Assembly: GCA_002490835.1 (NCBI GenBank)
Contig: DKUU01000006.1
Location: 1 to 64,000, forward strand
Source of the DNA: Lachnospiraceae bacterium UBA7196
GTDB taxonomy: Bacteria > Bacillota > Clostridia > Lachnospirales > Lachnospiraceae
DNA length: 64,000 nucleotides
Reading direction: 5' to 3'
In this document: in pieces, positions 33,128-42,773 of the stretch
Layout: the number at the start of each line of letters is the position of its first letter
How positions within the stretch are numbered: position 1 is the stretch's first letter
Notes under the pieces: model-generated
Database searches by the model: none
Seen by the model: the letters and a program-made list of their open reading frames with translations, nothing else
What the model was told of the DNA's origin: nothing
Program-made: the position numbers and the translations under genes

Positions 33128-33586
33128 TCACTCTCCATCGATCTAAAAAATCGACCACCCACAATTTTACATGATAACCCTGTCTTATATCATAACATAT
33201 AAAATTTTTTTGTACAGCCCCTTTTTATGTAAATCTCTTATATTTCTACAAATTTTTCCCTTTTCCTGCCAAAGTTTTCCTCCTTGATTTGATTTTTGAA
33301 TTACACTCGTCATCTCATCCCTCCATCTGCGCCGTCTTTTTTCTTTCTTTTTTTCGACAGCCCGCTCTTGCATTTTACATCAAATATGATATGATGGGGA
33401 AAGAAAAATCGCGCTTTTTCGCGTAGTTTCCGCCTTGTCTACGGTTTTCCGTGCAAAATGGAAACCTGCTTTGGGCGCATGTTCTTTTTAACTTTGCATT
33501 TTATATTTCAGGTGCAATTTAATTTTGCAGGATATCCTGCGTGGTATTATCAGAAAACTTCACGCTATTAACGAAAGGATCAGACA
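33128..33586. other. Non-coding spacer between VanY-type gene and aroC
   Basis: About 460 bases, A/T-rich, between divergent genes. Seen: a possible aroC promoter TTGCAT (33368-33373), 16 bases, TATGAT (33390-33395), which would give a leader of nearly 190 bases, and a perfect 14-bp palindrome GCAGGATATCCTGC (33527-33540) 46 bases before the aroC start. A reverse promoter TGTACA-16-TATGAT may serve the carboxypeptidase. A 62-codon reverse ORF here has no good ribosome site and looks spurious. Confidence 0.5.
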
Positions 33587-34687
33587 ATGGCAGGTTCATC
33601 TCTGGGAATTATCTATCGAATCACCACTTGGGGCGAATCCCACGGCGCCGGACTTGGCGTTGTGGTGGACGGCTGCCCCGCCGGTTTACCACTAGCCGAA
33701 AACGATATTCAGTCATATCTGGACCGGCGAAAGCCCGGACAGAACAGGATCAGCACCCCCCGTAAGGAAGCGGATGCCGTGGAGATCCTCTCCGGCATAT
33801 TTGAAGGAAAAACCACGGGAGCCCCGATTTCCATGCTAATCCGCAACACCTCGCAGCGCTCCGGAGATTACGGCGAAATCGCGGCATCTTACCGCCCCGG
33901 ACACGCGGATTACACCTTTGACCGAAAATACGGATTCCGCGACTATCGGGGCGGCGGCCGTTCATCCGGCCGGGAGACCATCGGACGCGTGGCCGCCGGT
34001 GCCATCGCCGCAAAGGTCCTGCGGGAGTTCGGCATCGAGCTGTTCGCCTACACGCGCTCCATCGGGCCCGTTACGATCGATCCGGAACACTTTGAAAGGG
34101 CGGCAGCGGCTGAAACGCCCACCTGTATGCCTGACAGGGACGCATCCGCACTGGCGGAGCGATTTCTGTCAGACTGTATGCGCAGTTACGATTCCGCCGG
34201 CGGCGTAATCGAATGTGTGATAGACGGCGTTCCCGCCGGTCTGGGCGATCCCGTCTTTGAGAAACTGGATGCCAACCTCGCCAAAGCGCTCATGTCCATC
34301 GGCGCGGTAAAGGCTGTAGAGATCGGCGACGGCATAGAAGTTTCGACCAGACACGGTTCTGCAAACAACGACGCTTTCCGCATTCAGGACGGCCGCATCG
34401 TCAAAGCCACAAACCACGCGGGCGGGATCCTTGGCGGCATCAGCGACGGCTCCCAGATCGTGCTGCGCGCCCATGTAAAACCCACGCCTTCCATCTTTTC
34501 CCCGCAGGATACCGTAAACCGTGACGGAGAAGAGATCAGTATCTCCATCAAGGGCCGTCACGATCCCGTCATCGTCCCCAGAGCCGTCGTGGTCGTGGAA
34601 AGCATGGCTGCCATCACCCTTTTGGATGCGCTTTTGGTCAATGCCGGAGCAAAAATGGATTCCCTGAAAGCCATTTATAAAAATTAA
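33587..34687 (+). CDS. aroC: Chorismate synthase
   Basis: A 366-residue FMN-dependent enzyme, the last shikimate step. The family signatures are intact: TTWGESHGAGLGVVVDGCPAGL at the N-terminus, SYRPGHADYTFDRKYGFRDYRGGGRSSGRET in the middle, and GGILGGISDGSQIVLRAHVKPTPSI near the end. AAAGGA precedes the ATG. It is the only forward-strand gene in this stretch, with its own promoter region and terminator. Confidence 0.97.
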   Translation: MAGSSLGIIYRITTWGESHGAGLGVVVDGCPAGLPLAENDIQSYLDRRKPGQNRISTPRKEADAVEILSGIFEGKTTGAPISMLIRNTSQRSGDYGEIAASYRPGHADYTFDRKYGFRDYRGGGRSSGRETIGRVAAGAIAAKVLREFGIELFAYTRSIGPVTIDPEHFERAAAAETPTCMPDRDASALAERFLSDCMRSYDSAGGVIECVIDGVPAGLGDPVFEKLDANLAKALMSIGAVKAVEIGDGIEVSTRHGSANNDAFRIQDGRIVKATNHAGGILGGISDGSQIVLRAHVKPTPSIFSPQDTVNRDGEEISISIKGRHDPVIVPRAVVVVESMAAITLLDALLVNAGAKMDSLKAIYKN

Positions 34688-34698
34688 ATCTAAACAAA

Positions 34699-34746
34699 AA
34701 ATCAGTCAATAGTTAAATTCCGCTTTAACTATTGGCTGATTTTTAT
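34699..34746 (+). terminator. aroC terminator
   Basis: AATCAG-t-CAATAGTTAAA (about 34700-34717) pairs with TTTAACTATTG-g-CTGATT (34724-34741) with a six-base loop, followed by TTTTATTAT. A long A/T stem, and reverse-strand Ts on the left make it usable in both directions. Confidence 0.85.
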
Positions 34747-34874
34747 TATAACTTCCATCTTTTTCAATCCGATGTCCCAGATTAAGTCAACCACGCCGAA
34801 AGAAACCGCCTATCAAAAAAACCTTACAATAACATTCGCTGTTTTCGTTCATTTATAAAATACCATGTGCTATT

Positions 34875-35717
34875 TTATCTTACGACGATTTTTCCTAAAC
34901 ATTCCATAACGGGAGCTTCTTTAATAATTTCACCGACGCTGTCCACCGTAATGATCCCCGACCGCGGATTTTTGATAGAAATCACATGTCCTTTCACGTC
35001 CGCTTCCACATCCGAATACTCAAAAGAAAGATCTGTATCCTCCATCGTACAGTTGATCAGTTTGAGGTTTTTGCAATAACATAAGGGCTGTGTCCCAATA
35101 ATCTTGCAGTCGATCAGCGTCAGACCGTCAGAAAACCATGCCAGATACTCGCCCTTGACGACACTGTTTTTCACCGTCACGTTCTCGCTGTGCCAAAACG
35201 CGTCCTTCGTATCCAGCATGCAATCCGTGATCTCCAGATTTTTCATATACTGGAAGGAATATTTTCCTTTCAGCTTCACCCGCTCCAGTTTCACGTTCCT
35301 GCTGTCAAAAAACGGATACTCCGATTCCAGATCACAGTCTGTAAGTGTAATATCATTTGATTTCCAACCAAATTCCGGCGAAACGATATGGCAATGCTCC
35401 AGACGGATTCGCTCGCACTCCCTGACCGCCTTGATGCCGCCTAACTCCGAATCTGTAATCACACCGTCCTGTGCATACCAGATGGCCGCCCTCGTCAGCT
35501 CATCCATGGAAGAATGTGCCATGGTAAATTTTTTCACATGCCACAGGGGATATCGCAGCGAAAAGGTACAGTCCGTCAGATTCACGTCCCTTGCCTCCTT
35601 CAAGACCGACTCTCCGTCCGCCGGGCCGGCAAAGACACAGTTTTTTATGTCCGCTTCCTGCATATGATATAACGCCCGTTCTTCATCAAACTGCTGATTC
35701 TCAATCACTGTTCTCAT
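34875..35717 (-). CDS. DUF3737 beta-helix protein
   Basis: A 280-residue DUF3737 protein. The sequence is a series of short repeats of the type (x)ITDCxL...YPFFDSxNV, giving a right-handed beta-helix like that of pentapeptide or polymorphic repeat proteins. No signal peptide. Function is unknown; the family is common in gut Firmicutes. AAGGAGG lies seven bases before the ATG at 35717. It starts just inside or beside the 3' end of the GH25 gene (which stops at 35743), so the two may be co-transcribed. Confidence 0.85.
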   Translation of the reverse strand: MRTVIENQQFDEERALYHMQEADIKNCVFAGPADGESVLKEARDVNLTDCTFSLRYPLWHVKKFTMAHSSMDELTRAAIWYAQDGVITDSELGGIKAVRECERIRLEHCHIVSPEFGWKSNDITLTDCDLESEYPFFDSRNVKLERVKLKGKYSFQYMKNLEITDCMLDTKDAFWHSENVTVKNSVVKGEYLAWFSDGLTLIDCKIIGTQPLCYCKNLKLINCTMEDTDLSFEYSDVEADVKGHVISIKNPRSGIITVDSVGEIIKEAPVMECLGKIVVR

Positions 35718-35742
35718 ATAGAACCTCCTTCTAACAATCAAT

Positions 35743-37437
35743 CTATTCACATAAGTAGCTGGTTATGGCATAAACTGTCTGTCCGTTGTAGGAAAGCCGC
35801 GACCAGCCGTAATCCTCATTGATTCCCGTTCTGGTAGCATACTCCCCGTTATGCAGCACTGCAACTACCACAGCGTCCGGATTGGTGACGCTGGGGAGCG
35901 CCCGCAGATTCACCTCGATCTTCGCCGTCACCTGCTCATTTCTGTCCGCAAACTTTGTCTTTAATCCGTCTCCGCTGCCGGCGCCCTCCTGTGTTTCCTC
36001 CTTTGACGCCTGATAACTTAAATCCGTCGTCAGATAGCTGCTCACGGCATAGACCGTCTGGTCATTGTAAAGCAGTCTCGACCAGCCGCTGTCGCTCACG
36101 CCGGTCCGTTTCACCGTCTCCCCGTTCTGCAGTGTATATACCACCGTGCTGTCCTCTCCCTGACTGGGAATGTTGCGCAGATTGGTGGCATCCTTGGCCG
36201 TCACTTCCTCTTCAACCGCAGTAAAGGGCATGAGCGCCTCCACATCCGCGCTGGCTTCCTCCGGCGTCTCCTCGTTTTGAGGGCCGGCCGTGCCTTCATA
36301 ACCAAAGTATGCGATATTCACATCCACAGGCTGGCTGATGCCAGCGACCGTTCCCCGGTTCGTGTACTGCCACATAGCATGCACGCCGCCGTAGGAAGAT
36401 TTTTCCGTCTGGGGATAAGGCTGCGACGGGTACTGGGACACCCAGATGCGGTACGTTTTCTCGATTCTGGAAGTCTCCCATTTTGCATCATTCGCCATCT
36501 CATTCATGGAAGAATAAAACATGGGCGTATAGCCCCTCTCATAAATTCTATTCAAAAATGCAATGGCTATGTCCGTCCTTTGCGCGGCCGACAGGCCATA
36601 CTGCGCGCTGTCCGCCCGCTCAAAGCCCTCACAGTCAAAGGCCACGGGATAGGTGATCTGGTACTGTGAGATGTAATCGGCCGTCCAATCCGCCTCCGCC
36701 CTTGCTTCTTCCTCATTGACAGCGGTGGAAAAGAAGTACGCGCCCAGCTTGATCCCGTTTTTCTGCGCCTCCTGCATATTGTAACGGGCGTTACTGTCCG
36801 CCACGATTTCCCGGCTGGCATCCATGCGGTAGCCCACCCGCACCATGGCGAAATCAACACCGGAAGCTGCCACCTGCGCCCAATCGATCGTTCCCTGATA
36901 TCTGGCGACATCGATACCGAAGGTGACTTCATCCGTTTCCGCCGCCGCACCGGATGAAAGAAGCGCGCTCACATCCACTTCCGTACCCTGCTCGGTACTC
37001 ATCGTCTCCGTTTCAGGGTCCTTGTCTGCCTGCGCGGCATCCTTGTTTTCTCCGGCCGCCGTGTCTTCTTCTTGACCACTTCCCTGCGAATCGGGCGTCC
37101 CCTCGTTTTCTAAGGGTGCTTTCTCCCCTTCCTCCGAATCGACATCCTGTCCCTGCTCCCATTCTGCAGCCCCCGCAATATCTTCTACTGCCGGAACGGC
37201 TTCTTCCTTTCCTTTTGAACCTTTGAGCAGAAATACCGCAGCCGCCACGACGATCACCGCCACCAGCCCAATGACGGTGGGAAACAGCACTCTTTGTACA
37301 AATCTTAACGTCTTTTCATCCAGCTCGCCGTCAAAATCGTCATCATCGTCATAGTCGTCATCCTCCGCCCCTTGGGGAGAATCGTATTCTTCATCCAGAT
37401 CCAAAAACTCCAGATCGTCATCCTCATGAGATTTCAC
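35743..37437 (-). CDS. GH25 lysozyme with two SH3 domains, membrane anchored
   Basis: A 564-residue wall hydrolase. The N-terminus is strikingly acidic (runs of Asp/Glu to about residue 40), then one membrane helix (about 50-70), a Glu/Asp/Ala/Gln linker, and a GH25 muramidase domain from about residue 172 (FGIDVARYQGTIDWAQV; FDCEGFERAD holds catalytic acids). Two bacterial SH3 domains follow (NLRNIPS...GWSRLLYNDQTVYAVSSYL and NLRALPS...GWSRLSYNGQTVYAITSYL). The N-terminus lacks a cleavable signal, so it should stay anchored. Confidence 0.92.
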   Translation of the reverse strand: MKSHEDDDLEFLDLDEEYDSPQGAEDDDYDDDDDFDGELDEKTLRFVQRVLFPTVIGLVAVIVVAAAVFLLKGSKGKEEAVPAVEDIAGAAEWEQGQDVDSEEGEKAPLENEGTPDSQGSGQEEDTAAGENKDAAQADKDPETETMSTEQGTEVDVSALLSSGAAAETDEVTFGIDVARYQGTIDWAQVAASGVDFAMVRVGYRMDASREIVADSNARYNMQEAQKNGIKLGAYFFSTAVNEEEARAEADWTADYISQYQITYPVAFDCEGFERADSAQYGLSAAQRTDIAIAFLNRIYERGYTPMFYSSMNEMANDAKWETSRIEKTYRIWVSQYPSQPYPQTEKSSYGGVHAMWQYTNRGTVAGISQPVDVNIAYFGYEGTAGPQNEETPEEASADVEALMPFTAVEEEVTAKDATNLRNIPSQGEDSTVVYTLQNGETVKRTGVSDSGWSRLLYNDQTVYAVSSYLTTDLSYQASKEETQEGAGSGDGLKTKFADRNEQVTAKIEVNLRALPSVTNPDAVVVAVLHNGEYATRTGINEDYGWSRLSYNGQTVYAITSYLCE

Positions 37438-37540
37438 AATCCATCACTCCCGCATCTTCTTTTTTATCTAAAAGTCTGATTCATGCCGCAGACAACGATA
37501 CCCTCCATGTCCGGCAGTATTAATATCGTCCGTTATTCTA

Positions 37541-38524
37541 TTAAAAACTCTCCAGAAGTTCCAGATAAAACTCGTAATAATCCTTTCTGTTTTCCTTCAT
37601 AAACTGAATCGCAGACTTCGGATGCTGATTCAAAAGCCCTGTCAGAAGGTAGGGCACGTCATACCCCCAGGTCAGTCCGGATTCCTTGAGCGGATTGACC
37701 TCCCTCTCGATAAAGCGCAGAATCGGATTCACATTATACTTAGGGTTCTTCAAAAAGCCAAGCAGAAGCTCGCTGGGGCAATTGCCGCAGCCGCGGCCCA
37801 TGCCGTTCACGGTAGCGTCCAGATAGCTCACGCCCATGATGACGACCTCCGTGGTATTCGCAAAGGCAAGCTGCTGGTTGTTATGGGCGTGGATTCCCAC
37901 TTTCTTCCCATACTTTTCCGCCACTTCCAGATATTTGTCCGCAAGACGTCTTGCCTGCTCCGGATAGAGAGAGCCATAGCTGTCCACCAGATAGATCGTC
38001 CCTACGCTGCTTTGACCCAGCAGATCGAGCGCCGCATTCAGATCGGTCTCGTTCGCCTTGGAGATCGCCATGATATTCACGGTGGTCTCATAGCCTTTTT
38101 TCGTGCAGTCTTCAATCATCTCGATCGCGGCCGGAATGGTATTGATATAAGTCGCAACCCGCACCAGATCCACCGGGCTGTCCTTCTTATTCAAAATATC
38201 CTTTTTAAAATCGCAGCGCCCCACATCCGCCATCACGCCGATCTTCATATCCGTCTTGTTGTCACCCACGATCGCCCGGATATCTTTATCGTCACAGAAC
38301 TTCCACTTGCCGAACTTATTGACGTCAAACATCTCTTTTGACGCCTTGTAACCGAACTCCATGTAATCCACGCCTGCCTTGATATTTGCGCGGTACAATC
38401 CTTTTACAAAATCGTCCGTAAAGTAGAAGTCATTGACCAGTCCGCCGTCCCTCAGCGTGCAGTCCACCACCTTGATATCCGGTGCGTAGGACATGAGTGT
38501 TCTGCCTTTTGCTCTCTTTTCCAT
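37541..38524 (-). CDS. HMG-CoA lyase-like aldolase, substrate unknown
   Basis: A 327-residue DRE-TIM metallolyase of the HMGL-like family, close to 4-hydroxy-2-oxovalerate aldolase. Seen: VVDCTLRDGGLVNDFYF (metal and catalytic Arg), VDSYGSLYPEQ, HAHNNQQLAFANT (metal His pair) and DATVNGMGRGCGNCPSELLLG. No partner acetaldehyde dehydrogenase is nearby, so a catabolic 4-hydroxy-2-oxovalerate role is doubtful. It follows tyrS by 119 bases on the same strand. GGGAGA precedes the ATG at 38524. Confidence 0.82.
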   Translation of the reverse strand: MEKRAKGRTLMSYAPDIKVVDCTLRDGGLVNDFYFTDDFVKGLYRANIKAGVDYMEFGYKASKEMFDVNKFGKWKFCDDKDIRAIVGDNKTDMKIGVMADVGRCDFKKDILNKKDSPVDLVRVATYINTIPAAIEMIEDCTKKGYETTVNIMAISKANETDLNAALDLLGQSSVGTIYLVDSYGSLYPEQARRLADKYLEVAEKYGKKVGIHAHNNQQLAFANTTEVVIMGVSYLDATVNGMGRGCGNCPSELLLGFLKNPKYNVNPILRFIEREVNPLKESGLTWGYDVPYLLTGLLNQHPKSAIQFMKENRKDYYEFYLELLESF

Positions 38525-38643
38525 ATTGATATCTCCCTTTCCATTACGCGTGTTATCTTATTTTTCGTTTCGTACGCAATCCTTTATCTATACACTGTAC
38601 CGCATCTCATCATCATTTCGCGGCTGTTTTTCCGCCTCAGCGG

Positions 38644-39867
38644 CTATGCCAGAATCTTCTTAAAGCTCTTCTTGCCCTTCTTGACGATAAACTCTTCCGC
38701 CGCGATCTCTTCCTTCGTGTAGCAGGTCTTTAAATCCGTCACCTTCTCGCCCTTGACGGTCACGCCGCCCTGTTCCACGGCCCTGCGCGCATCGGAACGG
38801 GAAGCCGCCAGTCCTGCCGCAACCAAAATACCCTGAATATCTATCGTTCCATCCCTGTAATCCTCTGCCGTCAAAGTCACAGTTGGCATATTCTCAGAAC
38901 TTCCGCCGCCCGCAAAGAGCGCCTTTGAAGCTTCCTTTGCCTTACCGGCTTCCTCCTCGCCGTGTACCAGATTGGTCAGCTCATATGCTAAAATCTCCTT
39001 CGCTTCATTCAACTGACTGCCTTCCCACGCATCCATTTCTTCAATCTGCGCAAGCGGCAGGAAGGTCAGCATCCGCAAACACTTGAGCACGTCCGCATCG
39101 TCCACGTTGCGCCAGTACTGATAAAACTCGAAAGGAGTCGTCTTGTTCGGATCAAGCCACACCGCACCTTTCTGGGTCTTTCCCATCTTCTTACCCTCGG
39201 AGTTCATCAGCAGGGTGATAGTCATAGCGTAAGCGTCCTTAGAAAGCTTTCTGCGGATCAGATCCGTACCGCCCAGCATATTGCTCCACTGATCGTCGCC
39301 GCCAAACTGCATGTTGCAGCCGTAGCGCTTGTAAAGCTCCAAAAAGTCGTAACTCTGCATGATCATGTAATTGAACTCAAGGAAACTTAAGCCTTTTTCC
39401 ATGCGCTGCTTGTAGCATTCCGCCCGCAGCATATTATTCACGGAAAAGCAGGGACCAACTTCACGGATAAACTCCACATAATTTAAGTCGAGCAGCCAGT
39501 CCGCATTGTTGACCATCAACGCCTTGCCTTCGGAAAAGTCAATAAAGCGGCTCATCTGCTTCTTAAAGCACTCACAGTTATGCGCAATGGTCTCCTTCGT
39601 CATCATGGAGCGCATATCCGTACGTCCGGAAGGATCGCCGATCATGGCCGTACCGCCGCCGATCAGGGCGATGGGCTTATTACCCGCCTCCTGCAGACGC
39701 TTCATCAGGCACAGCGCCATGAAATGCCCCACATGAAGGCTGTCTGCCGTCGGATCGAAGCCGATATAAAAGGTCGCCTTTCCGTTATTGATCAGTTCGC
39801 GGATCTCATCCGCGTCCGTAAGCTGCGCGAGGAGTCCCCTCGCCTGTAGTTCTTCGTAGATTCCCAT
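38644..39867 (-). CDS. tyrS: Tyrosyl-tRNA synthetase
   Basis: A 407-residue class I synthetase. The HIGH motif is HVGH (PTADSLHVGHFMALC), the KMSKS motif is KMGKT (SEGKKMGKTQKGAVW), and the C-terminus is an S4-like RNA-binding domain (DARRAVEQGGVTVKGEKV). This is the TyrRS form with KMSKS variant KMGKT, as in TyrZ-type enzymes. AGGAG precedes the ATG. A tyrosine T-box leader lies directly upstream. Confidence 0.96.
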   Translation of the reverse strand: MGIYEELQARGLLAQLTDADEIRELINNGKATFYIGFDPTADSLHVGHFMALCLMKRLQEAGNKPIALIGGGTAMIGDPSGRTDMRSMMTKETIAHNCECFKKQMSRFIDFSEGKALMVNNADWLLDLNYVEFIREVGPCFSVNNMLRAECYKQRMEKGLSFLEFNYMIMQSYDFLELYKRYGCNMQFGGDDQWSNMLGGTDLIRRKLSKDAYAMTITLLMNSEGKKMGKTQKGAVWLDPNKTTPFEFYQYWRNVDDADVLKCLRMLTFLPLAQIEEMDAWEGSQLNEAKEILAYELTNLVHGEEEAGKAKEASKALFAGGGSSENMPTVTLTAEDYRDGTIDIQGILVAAGLAASRSDARRAVEQGGVTVKGEKVTDLKTCYTKEEIAAEEFIVKKGKKSFKKILA

Positions 39868-39897
39868 TTTCTTTTCTCCTTTTCTTTGATACAGACG

Positions 39898-40253
39898 CAG
39901 GAAACCCCCGTCCCGATTATCAGGACGAGGGTCAAACTCGTGTTACCACCTAATTTCACAGACGGCTCACACCGGCTGCCTCACTGGGTACGGCCTTAGA
40001 ATAACGCATGCTATTATTCTCTGGCGATACTCTCATGCTGTAACGTGCATTCCTCCGTCGCGACCTACTAAGCTTTTCACCATTCTGCCGCGAAGCTCCA
40101 AGATGTATTCATGGAAAAGTTCCCGCGCGCCTCTCATCCGCCGGCTGCTTTCTGTCCGTTTCCTGATCCACTACTTGTTCTCTTCAACGCCTGTATTATG
40201 ATTGGTTTTCTTTACTTTCTATTTAATCTATACGAAAACCGGCGGTTTGTCAA
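39898..40253 (-). promoter_or_regulatory. Tyrosine T-box leader and promoter of tyrS
   Basis: On the reverse strand a promoter TTGACA (40253-40248) and TAGATT (40230-40225), 17 bases apart, is followed by a leader of about 330 bases. It has the Stem I AAGTAGTGGATC motif (near 40176), a specifier region GAATACATC with the Tyr codon TAC (40107-40105), the T-box GGTGGTAACACG (39950-39939) and a terminator stem CCCTCGTCC/GGACGGGGG (39932-39901). Uncharged tRNA-Tyr would stabilise the antiterminator and switch on tyrS. The specifier identity is inferred from the codon and the gene downstream. Confidence 0.9.
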
Positions 40254-40284
40254 CTCTTTTTTTGAAGCATACATTAAGAAATTC

Positions 40285-40716
40285 TTAGTGAAGTCCCAGA
40301 TCCTCTCCGCCGATGGTACCGATTCCCGCCTTGTCAAGGACCGCCGCCAGTCCGTCCGTATCCGCCACGCGAAAGATCATGCAGGCCTGCCCGTCCTTTT
40401 GGCCGAACACGGAGTACATATACTCCACATCCATCCCCGCTTCGGAGATCACGCCCAGCACCTTGCTTAAGCCGCCCGGCGTATCCGGCACCGCCACGCC
40501 AACGACCGGCGTCATGGTCAGGATAAAGCCCTGTTCCAAAAGTATCGTGGAAGCCTTTGACGCGTCGTCCACGATCAGCCGCAGCACGCCGTAGTCCGCC
40601 GTCTCCGCGATATTGAGCGCCCGCATATTCACCTGATTCTCCGAAAGAATCTTCGTGATATCCGCAAGCTGTCCCGCCTTATTTTCCAGAAATACAGAAA
40701 TCTGAGGTATTGTCAT
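40285..40716 (-). CDS. ACT-domain protein
   Basis: A 143-residue protein made of two ACT domains in tandem (ISVFLENKAGQLADITKILSENQVNMRALNIAE and VAVPDTPGGLSKVLGVISEAGMDVEYMYS). Such proteins bind amino acids. This type is very often encoded after iorAB-paaK, as here, and probably senses an aromatic amino acid. AAAGGAG precedes the ATG. It is the last gene of the aromatic-acid operon, 99 bases after paaK. Confidence 0.88.
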   Translation of the reverse strand: MTIPQISVFLENKAGQLADITKILSENQVNMRALNIAETADYGVLRLIVDDASKASTILLEQGFILTMTPVVGVAVPDTPGGLSKVLGVISEAGMDVEYMYSVFGQKDGQACMIFRVADTDGLAAVLDKAGIGTIGGEDLGLH

Positions 40717-40815
40717 AAAACCTGCTCCTTTCTTATTCTACCGTATTGAGATTCTAAGTTTCCCTGACCGCCTGTTATGCCGCCCGGAAAATTCTCTTTT
40801 CCCATTTTCGCTGTA

Positions 40816-42114
40816 TTAGATTTTTCGCTTGTCAATTACGCGCACTGCCTTGCCTTCGCTTCTCGTAATAGACTTTGGCGCCACCAGACGCACCTTCGCA
40901 TAAATACCGAGCATCGCTTTGAGTGCGGAAACCAGCCCCTTCTCCATCTCCGTGATCTTACCGAGATTATCAGAGAAATTCTCCGGCGTCATCTCCACCA
41001 TGACTTCGATGGTATCGGAATTGTTGATACGATCCACAATAATCTGATAGTTTGCGGGATAGCCCTGCTCAAGAAGCACCGTCTCGATCTGGGACGGGAA
41101 GACGTTGACGCCTTTGACGATCAGCATATCGTCGCTTCTGCCCATGGGTTTGCTCATCTTCACATGGGTACGGCCGCAGGAACATTTCTTTCTGGTAAGC
41201 ACGCAGATATCTCTGGTGCGATAGCGAAGCAGCGGGAACGCCTCCTTGGTGATGGCCGTAAATACCAGCTCGCCCTTGCTGCCCTCCGGAAGTACCTCGC
41301 CCGTATCGGGATCGATAATCTCCGCGATAAAGTGGTCCTCGTTGATGTGCATACCCGTCTGCTCGCTGCACTCGAAAGCCACGCCGGGACCGCTCGTCTC
41401 CGTCAGACCATAAATATCGTACGCCTTGATGCCCAGCTTCTCCTGAATATCCTGACGCATCTCCTCGCTCCATGCCTCCGCGCCGAAGATACCCGCTTTT
41501 AACTTGATCTTGTCACGCAGCCCCCGCTCATGAATGCTCTCCGCCAAAAATGCGGCATAGGAAGGCGTACAGCAGAGGATCGTCGCCCCCAGATCTACCA
41601 TAAACTGTAACTGTCTGTCCGTATTTCCGGACGACATAGGCAGCGTCAGGCAGCCCACCTTATGGCTGCCGCCGTTTAAGCCCGGACCACCGGTAAAAAG
41701 TCCGTAACCGTAGCAGACATGGCAGACATCCTCATTCGTACCGCCTGCCGCCGTGATCGCACGGGCGCAGCAATCCTCCCACAGATCGATGTCATGCTGG
41801 GTGTAAAAAGCAACCACCCTGCGTCCCGTAGTTCCCGACGTGGACTGAATCCGCACACAGTCCTTTAAAGACGCCGCCATCAGACCGTAAGGATAAGCGT
41901 CCCGCAGATCGTCCTTAGTCAAAAAAGGCAGTTTATGTAAGTCTTCCACGCTCTGAATATCATCAGGCGCAACCCCCTTCTCCTCCATCTTTTTCCGGTA
42001 GTAGGGCACATTTTCCCACACACGGCGCACCTGTTTTACCAGCCGCTCGTTCTGCCATGCGAGGATCTGCTCCCTGTCCGCAGTCTCGATTTCTTTCTGG
42101 TAATACCGTTCCAT
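40816..42114 (-). CDS. paaK: Phenylacetate-CoA ligase family protein
   Basis: A 432-residue adenylate-forming ligase that activates aryl acetates with ATP and CoA. The nucleotide loop is STSGTTGRRVVAFYT and the A8 region is YRTRDICVLTRKKCSCGRTHVKMSKPMGRSDDMLIVKGVNVFPSQIE, both typical of PaaK. The cysteine/zinc-like CSCGRTH is normal for the family. AAGGAGG lies before the ATG at 42114; the in-frame ATG at 42129 contains that site and is not used. It follows iorB after 85 bases. Confidence 0.92.
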   Translation of the reverse strand: MERYYQKEIETADREQILAWQNERLVKQVRRVWENVPYYRKKMEEKGVAPDDIQSVEDLHKLPFLTKDDLRDAYPYGLMAASLKDCVRIQSTSGTTGRRVVAFYTQHDIDLWEDCCARAITAAGGTNEDVCHVCYGYGLFTGGPGLNGGSHKVGCLTLPMSSGNTDRQLQFMVDLGATILCCTPSYAAFLAESIHERGLRDKIKLKAGIFGAEAWSEEMRQDIQEKLGIKAYDIYGLTETSGPGVAFECSEQTGMHINEDHFIAEIIDPDTGEVLPEGSKGELVFTAITKEAFPLLRYRTRDICVLTRKKCSCGRTHVKMSKPMGRSDDMLIVKGVNVFPSQIETVLLEQGYPANYQIIVDRINNSDTIEVMVEMTPENFSDNLGKITEMEKGLVSALKAMLGIYAKVRLVAPKSITRSEGKAVRVIDKRKI

Positions 42115-42199
42115 ACCTTCCTCCTTCATCTATCGTTTCATTTTAATATAATAACATTTAATAGGAATCTGCTTCGTAAAATCAAACACATTTCATTGC

Positions 42200-42772
42200 T
42201 CAGGCGTTTTTCCCGGATTCAAATGCCTTCTTATTCATTTCCAGAAATTTCGGGGGAACACTGTGCTCGATCGCGTCCATCCATTCCTCGTCCGTAAAGT
42301 CAAAGTGTTTCGCCAATCTCCCCATCAGCACCAGATTGACCGCCTTACTGCTCCCCGCCGCTTCCGCCAAAGTAAGCGCGTCAAAAGCATCTACCTGAGC
42401 ATCCAGAGCCGACATTTTCTCTGCCAGATTTTCCGGATATACAGCCGCACCCGCGATCACCGGCATGGGGTTGATCTGCTGGCTGTTCACAATAATTCTG
42501 CCGCCCGGCTTCAAAAAGTCGGTATAGCGCGCCGCTTCCAGCAATTCAAAGGAGAGAATGCAGTCCGCCTGCCCCTTGTCTATAATGGGCGAACAAACCC
42601 TGTCGCCCCAGCGCACATAGGTGACCACACTGCCGCCACGCTGACTCATACCATGTACCTCGCTGACCTTCACATCATACCCCTTTGTGAGCAGCAGCCG
42701 CCCCAAAAGCTTGCTGGCAAGCAGCGTTCCCTGTCCGCCCACGCCCACGATCATAATATTTTTCGTCTCCAT
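42200..42772 (-). CDS. iorB: Indolepyruvate ferredoxin oxidoreductase beta subunit
   Basis: A 190-residue IorB, the gamma-type (pyruvate ferredoxin oxidoreductase) subunit. It has the family start NIMIVGVGGQGTLLASKLLG and SEVHGMSQRGGSVVTYVRWG. With IorA it converts aryl pyruvates to aryl-acetyl-CoA using ferredoxin, reversibly. The ATG at 42772 lies one base after the iorA stop, with GGGGGA upstream, so translation is coupled. Confidence 0.95.
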   Translation of the reverse strand: METKNIMIVGVGGQGTLLASKLLGRLLLTKGYDVKVSEVHGMSQRGGSVVTYVRWGDRVCSPIIDKGQADCILSFELLEAARYTDFLKPGGRIIVNSQQINPMPVIAGAAVYPENLAEKMSALDAQVDAFDALTLAEAAGSSKAVNLVLMGRLAKHFDFTDEEWMDAIEHSVPPKFLEMNKKAFESGKNA

Positions 42773-42773
42773 A

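Noticed and set aside
33185..33373. 62-codon reverse ORF in the VanY-aroC spacer
   Set aside because: No ribosome site, low-complexity Lys/Arg composition and position over the likely aroC promoter; treated as chance.
40111..40470. Forward ORF across the tyrS leader
   Set aside because: It overlaps the T-box leader, whose specifier, T-box and terminator are recognisable, and the antisense of the ACT gene.
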